Assembly: GCA_900316285.1 (NCBI GenBank)
Contig: ONCG01000010.1
Coordinates: forward strand, 36,159-100,158
Length of the DNA stretch: 64,000 nt
From: an uncultured Prevotellaceae bacterium
GTDB taxonomy: Bacteria; Bacteroidota; Bacteroidia; Bacteroidales; Bacteroidaceae
Reading direction: 5' to 3'
Below are positions 55,738 through 63,845 of the stretch, piece after piece. The position numbers and the translations under genes are program-made. The notes under the pieces are model-generated. The model saw only the letters and a list, made by a program, of their open reading frames with translations, ran no database searches and was not told the DNA's origin. Within the stretch, counting starts at the first letter, position 1. Each line of letters begins with the position of its first letter.

Positions 55738-57294
55738 TTACAGACGGCCATAGATGAGCAGTCCGGCTTCTTCGATACCCGATTTCTTTCTTAACTCATC
55801 GTCAAAATCCGTTTCGCCATGGCGATAGCAGATGAGGCGTTTTCCCTCGTCGCCATCAACGATCACACCATAGGCATTCAAGTCGTAGACGCGCTTGCAT
55901 TCGCTGCATGTTGCCAAGCATTTGTGAAAGTCCACCGACAGTCGGCAGCCACCGTCTTTCTTTCCCAGACAATTGGGACATTCCTGGTCGTAGGCAATCA
56001 GTCCGTAATAATTGTCACCTTTTGAAAGGAAGTCGTCAGCGAATATGGATGAGTAGCCCAGCAGCAGAGCTCCATTCTGTCCAACCTTGTAGTTATGCTT
56101 CTTGTAAGCATGGCTCTTGCTCTCCTCCTCGCCGTTATAGAATCTCCATTCCAGGCTGCTCCAACTTTGCTCGGGGTTCTCCAATCCGAGGGTCAGTTGC
56201 CAAAACTTCCCACCCTTGTCTATGTCGTATGTTATTTTGCTGAAGGGAATAAGTACGAGGCAATCGAGATTTGAGTATTCTATCAGATTGGTTGCTATGA
56301 CATAAGACTTGCCCTGATGCTCTATTTCAGCACTGTAGGTGCGCCACTCATTGCCAAAGACAAAGAATCCCGTCTTCTCCCGATTCAGTGTGTATTTATA
56401 GACGTGGTGGTTGGGAAATTCCAATACCAACTGGAAACTACCCTTCGACCCGGGATATTCCTTATAGCTGAGCGACTTTCGGGCGACTCGTCCACCATTG
56501 TCGCGCAGCTCTTGCATGGCCTCGCGTGTGACGTGCAACGACTTCTGGTAATACTTCTCGCCAGTGGCGGGATTGCGAATGGCGAAACAAAACTCGCCAT
56601 CGTTTTCAAAGTCTAGGTCGGAATATAGCGACCATTTTGCCGACATAATCGAATCGCCCAAGCATTCTGGCAAGATGGCAGCAGCCTCTCTCTTCCCATA
56701 GAGATCGAGCAGATAGTAAAGGTTCTTATCGGCATCGTACATATAGTAGCTTCCGTCTTCATTGAGTCGGATGAGTTCCTTCCTGTTAAATCCAAAAGCA
56801 TAATTGCCTCTAGGACTGGTCGCACTAGCAGTGTATATGTAGTGGGTGCCGTCCTTGTAGATCATCGGCAATAGTATTTTGCAACCGTCGGCAGAGAGGA
56901 AGAAAGGCTTGTCGGGATCAAGTTTGAGGGGTTCTCCTTCCTCAACATTCCTCACACTATCAAACCTTCCGCCCGAGAAAACAAGTTGTTGCTTATTCAA
57001 AAACAACTCGATGCAAGCTCTTGATGTAACTACATTGAAAGACGTGAACACTTCCAACGAATCGCCTATGGAGGCACACCAGCGATTTTTGTAGTTTTCC
57101 AAATCGGTCAGCCCGTGTTGTTTGAACAGTCTGTCCACGTCCTTGGGCTTCACCACCTCTCTGAAATAGCCTCGCTGAATGGTTTCGATGGAGTCGAAAG
57201 TCAATGGCTCGTCGTCGCCGCACGAAACGAATGCCATCATAGTTGCAACGGCATAAACGCATAAAACACTGAACTTTTTCATCATATTCATCAT
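55738..57294 (-). CDS. Unknown lipoprotein with a C-terminal Cys-rich (zinc-ribbon/Rieske-like) segment
   Basis: 518 residues (start could be the ATG at 57282, giving MKKFSVLCVYAVATMMAFVSC). Lipobox AFVSCG. The long beta-rich middle has no domain I recognise; it contains WCASIGDSLEVF, GFNRKELIRLNEDGSYYMYD and FFVFGNEWRTYSAEIEHQGK. The C-terminal part has ECPNCLGKKDGGCRLSVDFHKCLATCSECKRVYDLNAYG, with Cys/His spacing reminiscent of Rieske-like domains in Bacteroidetes lipoproteins, although the standard CxH motif is not present. Single gene with its own promoter. Function unknown. Confidence 0.75.
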   Translation of the reverse strand: MMNMMKKFSVLCVYAVATMMAFVSCGDDEPLTFDSIETIQRGYFREVVKPKDVDRLFKQHGLTDLENYKNRWCASIGDSLEVFTSFNVVTSRACIELFLNKQQLVFSGGRFDSVRNVEEGEPLKLDPDKPFFLSADGCKILLPMIYKDGTHYIYTASATSPRGNYAFGFNRKELIRLNEDGSYYMYDADKNLYYLLDLYGKREAAAILPECLGDSIMSAKWSLYSDLDFENDGEFCFAIRNPATGEKYYQKSLHVTREAMQELRDNGGRVARKSLSYKEYPGSKGSFQLVLEFPNHHVYKYTLNREKTGFFVFGNEWRTYSAEIEHQGKSYVIATNLIEYSNLDCLVLIPFSKITYDIDKGGKFWQLTLGLENPEQSWSSLEWRFYNGEEESKSHAYKKHNYKVGQNGALLLGYSSIFADDFLSKGDNYYGLIAYDQECPNCLGKKDGGCRLSVDFHKCLATCSECKRVYDLNAYGVIVDGDEGKRLICYRHGETDFDDELRKKSGIEEAGLLIYGRL

Positions 57295-57322
57295 AGTAAA
57301 ACTTCTTGATGGTAAGACGTGG

Positions 57323-57330
57323 CAAAGGTA
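57323..57330 (-). promoter_or_regulatory. -7 box of the unknown lipoprotein gene
   Basis: TACCTTTG on the minus strand, about 30-40 bp before the possible starts. Confidence 0.55.
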
Positions 57331-57393
57331 TAGAAAAAAGTGGAAGCAGCAAAAAAAACTGAAAGTTTTTATGGATTATTGCCCAATAAAGAG

Positions 57394-57401
57394 TAACTTT
57401 G
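57394..57401 (+). promoter_or_regulatory. -7 box of the Nudix gene, implying a leaderless mRNA
   Basis: TAACTTTG ends only 5 bp before the ATG at 57407. Since Bacteroidetes transcripts start about 4-7 bases after this box, the mRNA would have virtually no 5' leader. Confidence 0.6.
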
Positions 57402-57406
57402 CAGTC

Positions 57407-57943
57407 ATGAAACATCCATTAGACAAATTCCACTACTGCCCCGTGTGTGGCAGCGAGCGGTTTGAGGTGAACAACGTGAAGAGCAAGAAGTGTCAGGCGT
57501 GCGGCTTCACCTACTATATGAATCCCAGTGCTGCAACGGTGGCGGTGATTACTAAGGAGAGCGGCAGGGGGGAGGGTCTCCTCCTCGTCGTCCGTCGCGG
57601 CAAGGAGCCGGCAAAAGGCACGCTCGACCTGCCGGGCGGTTTCTCTGATATGGGCGAGACGTCCGAGGAGGGCGTGGCTCGCGAGGTGTTGGAAGAGACC
57701 GGTCTGCGTGTCACGCGCACGGAGTTCCTCTTCTCGCTGCCCAACCGCTACGTCTATAGCGGCCTGGAAATCCCGACGATGGACATGTTCTACCGCTGTG
57801 AGATTGCCGACACCGACGGTGCACATGCCATGGACGATGCTGCCGACCTGATGTGGATTCCTCTGAGCGAGGTAGACCCCAGCCAGTTTGGCCTGGAAAG
57901 CATCCGCCTCGGCGTCAGCAAACTCCTGCAGATGTTGAAATAA
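57407..57943 (+). CDS. Nudix hydrolase with N-terminal zinc ribbon
   Basis: 178 residues from ATG 57407. An upstream ATG at 57371 lies before the promoter and is rejected. A zinc ribbon (CPVC at 11-14, CQAC at 29-32) precedes the Nudix domain, as in NudC-type and related enzymes. The Nudix box GFSDMGETSEEGVAREVLEETGL fits GX5EX7REUXEEXGU exactly. Substrate (nucleoside diphosphate derivative) not predictable. Between VITK and VVRRGKEPAKGTLDLPGGF there is ESGRGEGLLL, encoded by a 20-bp copy of a type D element; relatives have a short turn there. Followed 61 bp later by sufS. Confidence 0.9.
   Translation: MKHPLDKFHYCPVCGSERFEVNNVKSKKCQACGFTYYMNPSAATVAVITKESGRGEGLLLVVRRGKEPAKGTLDLPGGFSDMGETSEEGVAREVLEETGLRVTRTEFLFSLPNRYVYSGLEIPTMDMFYRCEIADTDGAHAMDDAADLMWIPLSEVDPSQFGLESIRLGVSKLLQMLK
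57563..57582. repeat. Type D element fragment inside the Nudix gene
   Basis: GGCAGGGGGGAGGGTCTCCT, identical to 55180-55199 in the capA-like gene and read in the same frame (peptide GRGEGLL in both proteins). Confidence 0.9.
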
Positions 57944-57952
57944 CAGCCCTTC

Positions 57953-58006
57953 CCCATCAATTCCCATCAATTCCCATTCCTCCCATCAATTCCCATTAAT
58001 TCCCAT
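57953..58006. repeat. 10-bp tandem repeat running into the sufS start codon
   Basis: CCCAT occurs at 57953, 57963, 57973, 57982, 57992 and 58002, within the unit TTCCCATCAA. The last copy provides the ATG of sufS. Confidence 0.85.
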
Positions 58007-59255
58007 GTACAATCCCCATACCGTCCGTAAGGACTTCCCCATTTTGTCGCGCGAGGTCTATGGCCGCCCGCTGGTCTACCTCGACAACGCAGCCACAACG
58101 CAAAAGCCGCTGTGTGTGCTCGATGCCATGCGCGACGAATATCTGAACGTGAATGCCAATGTACATCGTGGCGTTCACTACCTCTCGCAGCAGGCCACCG
58201 ACCTCCATGAGGCTGCCCGTGAGCGGGTGCGCCGTTTCATCAATGCCCGCAAGATAGAAGAGGTTGTTTTCACACGTGGAACCACCGAGGCCATCAATCT
58301 CGTGGCACAGACGTTCTGCGAGAGCCAGATGAAGGAGGGCGACGAGATCATTGTTAGCGAGATGGAACACCACTCCAACATCGTGCCTTGGCAGCTGCAG
58401 GCCACGAAGCGTGGCATCCGCCTGCGTGTCATCCCCCTGCGCGACGACTATCGCCTTGACCTCGATGCCTTCCGCCAGTTGTTCACCGACCGCACGCGCC
58501 TCGTCAGCGTCACCCATGTGAGCAATGTGCTGGGCACCCAGAATCCTATTGCCGACATTGTCAGCATCGCCCACGAACATGGCGTTCCCGTACTCGTCGA
58601 TGCTGCCCAAAGCGCTCCCCACAAGCCCCTTGACGTGCAGGCTCTCGACTGCGACTTCCTTGCGCTCAGTGGTCATAAGATGTATGGTCCCACCGGCATC
58701 GGCGTGCTCTACGGCCGAGAGGAGTGGCTCGACCGCCTGCCACCCTATCAGGGAGGCGGCGAGATGATTGACCGGGTCACCTGGGAGCACACCACCTTCG
58801 AGCGGCTGCCGTTTAAGTTCGAGGCAGGCACGCCGGACTACATCGCCACGCATGGCCTTGCCACTGCCATCGACTACATGGAGTCGCTTGGCCTTGAAAA
58901 CATTGCTGCCCACGAACACGAACTGGGTGCCTATGCCTACCAGCAGCTGCAACAGGTTGATGGCATCCATGTATATGCACCCACATCGCCTTCCGATGAC
59001 GGCACACCCGTGCTGGCTCGCGAGTGGGGTGGGGCACTGTCGTTCAACGTCGGCAACATCCACCACCTCGACCTAGGCACGCTCCTCGACCGCTTGGGCG
59101 TCGCCGTTCGTACAGGCCACCACTGCGCTCAGCCCCTCATGGACCGACTCCATGTGCAAGGCACCGTGCGCGCCTCCTTCGCCCTCTACAACACTCGCGA
59201 CGACGTCGATGCCTTCGTGGCAGCCTTGCAGCGTGTCGTGCCGATGCTGCAGTAG
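58005..59255 (+). CDS. sufS: Cysteine desulfurase SufS
   Basis: 416 residues. PLP enzyme that releases sulfur from cysteine for Fe-S assembly. Signatures: PLVYLDNAATTQKP, VHRGVHYLSQQATDLHE, EVVFTRGTTEAINLVA, SEMEHHSNIVPWQ, PLP lysine in SGHKMYGPTG (K225) and active Cys in RTGHHCAQPLM (C374), with a Ser-free SufS-type loop. It lies about 11 kb from sufBCD, and no sufE or sufU is visible in this window. Confidence 0.95.
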   Translation: MYNPHTVRKDFPILSREVYGRPLVYLDNAATTQKPLCVLDAMRDEYLNVNANVHRGVHYLSQQATDLHEAARERVRRFINARKIEEVVFTRGTTEAINLVAQTFCESQMKEGDEIIVSEMEHHSNIVPWQLQATKRGIRLRVIPLRDDYRLDLDAFRQLFTDRTRLVSVTHVSNVLGTQNPIADIVSIAHEHGVPVLVDAAQSAPHKPLDVQALDCDFLALSGHKMYGPTGIGVLYGREEWLDRLPPYQGGGEMIDRVTWEHTTFERLPFKFEAGTPDYIATHGLATAIDYMESLGLENIAAHEHELGAYAYQQLQQVDGIHVYAPTSPSDDGTPVLAREWGGALSFNVGNIHHLDLGTLLDRLGVAVRTGHHCAQPLMDRLHVQGTVRASFALYNTRDDVDAFVAALQRVVPMLQ

Positions 59256-59377
59256 AGAGTTGTAAGCAGTAAGTGTTCAATAGTAAGTTATAATAGGTAA
59301 ATGTTTCGTGATAAGTCTTCAAAAGCAAAGCAAATCATAACCTATTCCCTATAACCTATAACCTTTTCCCTAAAAAA

Positions 59378-60058
59378 ATGCTGGAAAGTCATTACTACGA
59401 TGGACTCGTCGAGGCGGGTTGCGATGAAGCGGGGCGCGGATGTCTCGCCGGTAGCGTCTATGCAGCTGCTGTCATCCTGCCTCCCGACTACACCAACGAC
59501 CTGCTCAACGACTCGAAGCAGCTCACCGAGAAGCGCCGCTACGCCCTGCGCGAACAGATAGAGCGCGATGCGCTGGCATGGGCCGTGGGTATCGTCACAC
59601 CCGAGGAGATCGACAAGATCAACATCCTCAATGCCTCCATCCTCGCCATGCACCGTGCCCTTGACCAGTTGCAGATACGCCCCGAGGCTGTCATCGTAGA
59701 TGGCAACCGCTTCAAGCCATGGATTCCGAAAGACGACAGTGGTCAGTCCGAGTCCGACTCCGCCAGGCCCTCCTCCCCCTCGGGCAAGTCGGGAGGGGTT
59801 CCCTACACCTGCATCGTGAAAGGCGATGGCAAATACCTCTCCATCGCTGCCGCCTCCATTCTCGCCAAGACCTATCGCGATGACTATATGAACGCCCTCG
59901 CCGCCGAGTATCCCCAATACGACTGGCTCTCCAACAAGGGCTATCCCACCCGCAAGCACCGCGATGCCATCCGCCAATATGGCATCACCCCCTACCACCG
60001 CCGCTCCTACAACCTCCTCGGCACCCAAGAACTCTCCCTCGATTTCGGTTCAGAGTAG
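59378..60058 (+). CDS. rnhB: Ribonuclease HII with a repeat-derived insertion
   Basis: 226 residues. Removes ribonucleotides and RNA primers from DNA. Motifs: [21 protein letters not shown] with catalytic Asp-Glu (about 15-16), [20 protein letters not shown] (Asp about 109) and [23 protein letters not shown]. Between FKPWIP and VPYTCIVKG there are about 23 extra residues ([20 protein letters not shown]...), encoded partly by a type D element; the usual linker is only a few residues. All catalytic residues are kept, so activity is expected. Confidence 0.93.
   Translation: MLESHYYDGLVEAGCDEAGRGCLAGSVYAAAVILPPDYTNDLLNDSKQLTEKRRYALREQIERDALAWAVGIVTPEEIDKINILNASILAMHRALDQLQIRPEAVIVDGNRFKPWIPKDDSGQSESDSARPSSPSGKSGGVPYTCIVKGDGKYLSIAAASILAKTYRDDYMNALAAEYPQYDWLSNKGYPTRKHRDAIRQYGITPYHRRSYNLLGTQELSLDFGSE
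59766..59805. repeat. Type D element inside rnhB
   Basis: GGCCCTCCTCCCCCTCGGGC then AAGTCGGGAGGGGTTCCC; the C-rich and G-rich halves pair, and TCGGGAGGGGTT is shared with the intergenic type D copies read on the other strand. Confidence 0.75.
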
Positions 60059-60073
60059 CCGCGTCCCTACATT
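60059..60073. repeat. Half of a type A element at the rnhB stop
   Basis: CCGCGTCCCTACATT begins directly after the stop TAG (60056-60058) and equals the right end of the type A elements; no left half is present. Confidence 0.7.
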
Positions 60074-60115
60074 CTCATCGCCTTCATCCTATTTGGATAA
60101 AAAACAGGGAATTTC

Positions 60116-60146
60116 TTGCATTCGATTGAAAAATGTTGTAACTTTG
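60116..60146 (+). promoter_or_regulatory. Promoter of the endonuclease I gene
   Basis: TTG (60116-60118) and TAACTTTG (60139-60146), spacing 20 bp. The leader to the ATG at 60356 would be about 205 nt and includes the hairpin TGATGCTTGCATCA (60186-60199). Confidence 0.7.
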
Positions 60147-60355
60147 CAAACAGTAACTATAACTTTTGGAGCAGCGAGCGCCAATGATGCTTGCATCAAT
60201 TTGGCCGAACCGATGGAGCAGCGAGTGGAGTGTCAAGTTTACTTGAACAATCCCGAGTCGCGACAGAGGAAGACGATAGTCAAGTCGTGACAAAAGTCAT
60301 GGAACGAAGTGACATAAACTAGAAACTATAAACTCGAAACTCTAAATTATATAAC

Positions 60356-62074
60356 ATGAAACTGAAACTTCTATGGCTACTGGCTGTCGCCACGACGGCT
60401 ATGGCACAAGGCCCCAACGACTCGGGCGACTACTATATGAATGCCGACGGGCTGAAGGGACAGAAACTGAAGACGGCCCTCAGTGGCATCATCAACAAGC
60501 ATACCGACATCGGCTATGCCGGATTGTGGGACGCCTACAAGACCACCGACCGCCGCCCCGATGGCTTTCTGCGCGACTGGTACTCGAATGCGACAAGCTA
60601 CGTGATTGGCGGTCCGAATCAGGGGGCGAACTACAGCGAGGAGGGCGACTCCTACAACCGCGAACACCTCGTGCCGCAGAGTTGGTTCAGCAAGACGGGC
60701 CACATGCGCAACGATGCCTTCCACGTCGTGCCCACCGATGGCTACGTGAACAACCGCCGTGGCGACCTGCCGTTTGGTGAGGTGGGCACGGTGTCCTACC
60801 ACTCTGCAAACAACTACAGCCTGGTGGGCCGTTGCAAGGTGGCGGGCTACAGCGGTCAGTGCTTCGAGCCAAACGATGAAATCAAGGGCGACGTGGCACG
60901 TGCCTATTTCTATATGACGACCTGCTACGAGAACGACCTCCCCACATGGGGTGGCACAAACTTCTCGTATTGCTTCGACGGCACCACCTATCCTGCCCTC
61001 ACCGATTGGTTCCTGCAGATGCTCATGGCGTGGTCGGAACGCGACCCCGTCGACGAGGTGGAGCTGGAGCGCAACGAGGCCGTGGCAGCGCTGCAGAAGA
61101 ACCGCAATCCGTTCATCGACTACCCCGGCCTGGAGCAGTACATCTGGGGCTCGAAGCAGAACGAACCCTTCGACTACACCATGCAGCCGGGCGGCGAAAC
61201 CGCTACCGTGCGTAAGCCTTACTTCACGCCGACGGGTGGCATCTTTGCCGAGGCACTGACCGTTACCATCGTCTCGCCGACCGACGGCGCCATTGTCTAC
61301 TACACCTCCGACGGCACCACGCCAACCACGTCGAGCACCGTTTATACTGCACCCATCACCATCGAGGAGACCACCACGCTGAAGGCCATCGCCGCAAAGG
61401 ACGATGCCGTGAGCCATGTGGCGGTGGCAACCTACGTCATCAAGGGTGGTGAGCAGCCGGCGGAAGGTGAATGCATCTGGAGCGAGGACTTCGACGGCAT
61501 TGGTAATAAGGTACCCGTGGAGCAAGTGCAGAACGCGAAGGCCATCTATTACGGCGACGACGGCCAGTATTGTCTGGTCTACGATGGCAACATGGCCGGT
61601 GGCGAGGCACCCGAGCTGCTCATCCCGAGGAAGAGCCGTCCGGTGAACTACTTCACGGCCCTTGTCGCCATGAGCGGTCAGAAGGGACCGTTCCACCTGT
61701 CGTTCCTGAGCAATCGCAGCAGCATTGCCGTGAGCAGCAAGACGGCAGGCGTGAAGATTGAACCCCTTCAGGCCGAGGACAACACCTATCATTATAGTGT
61801 CAGCGTGCCCATTGGAATTAAGTCGTTCGAGCTGACGTTTACGATGACGGAGGACCAGAACGCCCGCGTCGACAACTTCCTCTTAACCGGCCCGGGTGAT
61901 GATACCGATGGCATCCACGAGCTCACGCCTTCCCCCCACTCGCCCCAAAAGAGCAAGGGGACAGGCGCCGTCTACAACCTCAACGGCCAAAAGGTCTCAA
62001 CTTCTCAGCATCACAACATCTCCGCTCTCCCCAAGGGCGTTTACATCGTGAATGGAAAGAAGGTCATACAATAA
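60356..62074 (+). CDS. Secreted endonuclease I (EndA/His-Me finger) with chitobiase-like and C-terminal sorting regions
   Basis: 572 residues, signal peptide MKLKLLWLLAVATTAMA. Endonuclease I core: YNREHLVPQSWF (His about 104), DAFHVVPTDGYVNNRRGDLPFG and later NPFIDYPGLEQYIWG, typical of Bacteroidetes secreted nucleases. Residues about 285-365 form a chitobiase C-like domain (PYFTPTGGIFAEALTVTIVSPTDGAIVYYTSDGTTPT). A further beta-sandwich (about 378-520) is followed by AVYNLNGQKV...LPKGVYIVNGKKVIQ, the short C-terminal repeat typical of secreted Prevotella proteins. The linker ELTPSPHSPQKSKGTG is encoded by CCCC/GGGG-rich DNA (61930-61968) that may be another type D copy. Likely degrades extracellular DNA or RNA. 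Confidence 0.9.
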   Translation: MKLKLLWLLAVATTAMAQGPNDSGDYYMNADGLKGQKLKTALSGIINKHTDIGYAGLWDAYKTTDRRPDGFLRDWYSNATSYVIGGPNQGANYSEEGDSYNREHLVPQSWFSKTGHMRNDAFHVVPTDGYVNNRRGDLPFGEVGTVSYHSANNYSLVGRCKVAGYSGQCFEPNDEIKGDVARAYFYMTTCYENDLPTWGGTNFSYCFDGTTYPALTDWFLQMLMAWSERDPVDEVELERNEAVAALQKNRNPFIDYPGLEQYIWGSKQNEPFDYTMQPGGETATVRKPYFTPTGGIFAEALTVTIVSPTDGAIVYYTSDGTTPTTSSTVYTAPITIEETTTLKAIAAKDDAVSHVAVATYVIKGGEQPAEGECIWSEDFDGIGNKVPVEQVQNAKAIYYGDDGQYCLVYDGNMAGGEAPELLIPRKSRPVNYFTALVAMSGQKGPFHLSFLSNRSSIAVSSKTAGVKIEPLQAEDNTYHYSVSVPIGIKSFELTFTMTEDQNARVDNFLLTGPGDDTDGIHELTPSPHSPQKSKGTGAVYNLNGQKVSTSQHHNISALPKGVYIVNGKKVIQ

Positions 62075-62098
62075 AATCAACACAATAACACTACCATC

Positions 62099-63715
62099 AT
62101 GAAGAAACTATTCATTCTCGCGCTACTGGCCGTGGCTGCCACTGCCAACGCCCAGCGCACACCCACCATGGGCTGGAGCTCGTGGAACACGTTTGCACTG
62201 AACATCAACGAACAACTCATCCGCCAGCAGGCCGACGCCATGCACAACACGGGTCTGCAGGAGGCAGGATTCAAGTACGTGAATATCGACGACGGCTACT
62301 GGGACGGCCGTGGCGCCGACGGACATCTGCGCCTGAACACAAAACTCTTCCCCTCGGGCATGCGAGCATTGGTCGACTACATCCACTCGCTCGGCCTGAA
62401 GGCAGGCATCTACAGCGATGCCGGCGACAACACCTGCGGCTCGGGCAACCGCCATGCATGGGGCATCGGCGTGGGCTTCGCAGGCCATGAGGACCAGGAC
62501 TGCCAGCTCTACTTCCGCGACTGGGACTTTGACTTCATCAAGGTCGACTACTGCGGTGGCAACCACATGGGACTCGACGAGCGCCAGCAGTACACGAAGA
62601 TTTCGAATGCCATCAAGAATTGTGGCAAGAAGGACATTGTGTTCAACATCTGCCGCTGGGCCTATCCCGGCACATGGGTCTCCGACGTCGCCGACTCTTG
62701 GCGCACCACCGGCGACATCTACGATGCCTGGCGCTCCGTGAAGGGCATCCTCGCCGAGAACCTCTACCTCTCAGCCTATTGCCACGACGGCCACTATAAC
62801 GATATGGATATGTTGGAGGTGGGCCGCTCCATGTCGAAGATTGAGGACGAGACGCACTTCGGCATGTGGTGCATCATGGCTTCGCCGCTGCTCATCGGCT
62901 GCGACATGGCCAACATCAAGCCCGAGTCGCTGAAGCTGCTCTGCAACCGCGACCTCATCGCCCTCAACCAAGACCCGCTCCACCTGCAGGCCTATGTGGC
63001 TGAGAAGCAAGGCGAGTGCTACGTGCTCGTGAAGGACATCAAGAAGCTGCGTGGCAAGGAGCGTGCCATCGCCGTCTACAACCCCAGCGACGAGGAGCAG
63101 ACGGTGACCTTGAATCCTGCCACCGTCGAGCTGGGCGGAGCCGTGCAGTACTATGACTGTTTCCTGCAGGCGCCGTACGTCTACGACCAGAACCCCATCA
63201 CACTGAAAGTGCCTGCCCACGGCACGAAAATCTTCCGTGCCAAAGGCAAGAAGCGCCTCGAGCGCACCACCTATGAGGCCGAGACCGCCTTCCTGCCCAT
63301 GTATCAGGAGATTCGCAACAACCAAGCTGCCGACCTGAAGCAACTCTTGGGTGTTGAGGCCACCGCCGTCTATAGCCAGAGTCCTACTGCCTCGGGTGGC
63401 TATGTCACCCGTTTCCTTGGCAAGAGCGAGCAGAACGACCTGCAGTGGCAGCACGTCTACTCGAAGACGCAGGGCAAGCGTCGCATGACCATCGCCTTCT
63501 TCGCTGGTGAGGAGCGTGAGATGGATGTCTTCGTCAATGGTCAGAAGGTGAAGACGCTGAAGGTCAACGGCAGCGACTGGGGCCGTCGCCAAACTGTCAC
63601 CGTCGACGTCAACCTGAAGAAGGGTAACAACGTCATCCGCCTCGCCAACCCCCGTGGCTGGATGCCCGACATCGACGCCATGTCTCTCTCCCCCCGCTTC
63701 ATCGGTGCCATCTGA
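62099..63715 (+). CDS. GH27 alpha-galactosidase, secreted
   Basis: 538 residues, signal peptide MKKLFILALLAVAATANA. GH27 signatures: RTPTMGWSSWNTF, YVNIDDGYWDGR, GLKAGIYSDAG, nucleophile Asp in FIKVDYCGG (D150) and acid/base Asp in SWRTTGDIYDAW (D206), ASPLLIGCDM. The beta-sandwich GH27 C-terminal domain reaches about residue 385; then a CBM35-like domain (TTYEAETAFLP...VFVNGQKVKTLKVNGSDW...NVIRLANP). It removes alpha-1,6-galactose from galactosides or galactomannan. Starts 24 bp after the endonuclease gene. Its last 42 bp are duplicated downstream at 63791. Confidence 0.93.
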   Translation: MKKLFILALLAVAATANAQRTPTMGWSSWNTFALNINEQLIRQQADAMHNTGLQEAGFKYVNIDDGYWDGRGADGHLRLNTKLFPSGMRALVDYIHSLGLKAGIYSDAGDNTCGSGNRHAWGIGVGFAGHEDQDCQLYFRDWDFDFIKVDYCGGNHMGLDERQQYTKISNAIKNCGKKDIVFNICRWAYPGTWVSDVADSWRTTGDIYDAWRSVKGILAENLYLSAYCHDGHYNDMDMLEVGRSMSKIEDETHFGMWCIMASPLLIGCDMANIKPESLKLLCNRDLIALNQDPLHLQAYVAEKQGECYVLVKDIKKLRGKERAIAVYNPSDEEQTVTLNPATVELGGAVQYYDCFLQAPYVYDQNPITLKVPAHGTKIFRAKGKKRLERTTYEAETAFLPMYQEIRNNQAADLKQLLGVEATAVYSQSPTASGGYVTRFLGKSEQNDLQWQHVYSKTQGKRRMTIAFFAGEEREMDVFVNGQKVKTLKVNGSDWGRRQTVTVDVNLKKGNNVIRLANPRGWMPDIDAMSLSPRFIGAI

Positions 63716-63832
63716 GCAAAGTGACAAAGTGATGAGCAGCCTAGGCTAATCATAAACTATTCACTCATCACTTTTCACTATTCACTAAATGACGCCATGT
63801 CCCTCTCCCCCCGCTTCATCGGTGCCATCTGA
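63674..63832. repeat. Duplicated 3' end of the GH27 gene
   Basis: 42-bp copies at 63674-63715 and 63791-63832 (41/42 identical), including the stop codon; the offset is 117 bp. Between them lies TTCACT/CATCACTTTTCAC-rich sequence. Confidence 0.95.
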
Positions 63833-63845
63833 TGATAATAAAACG

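Noticed and set aside
60184-60246. Leader peptide with three Trp codons before the endonuclease gene
   Set aside because: The 20-codon frame has no alternative hairpins or T-run, and the downstream gene has nothing to do with tryptophan; probably chance.
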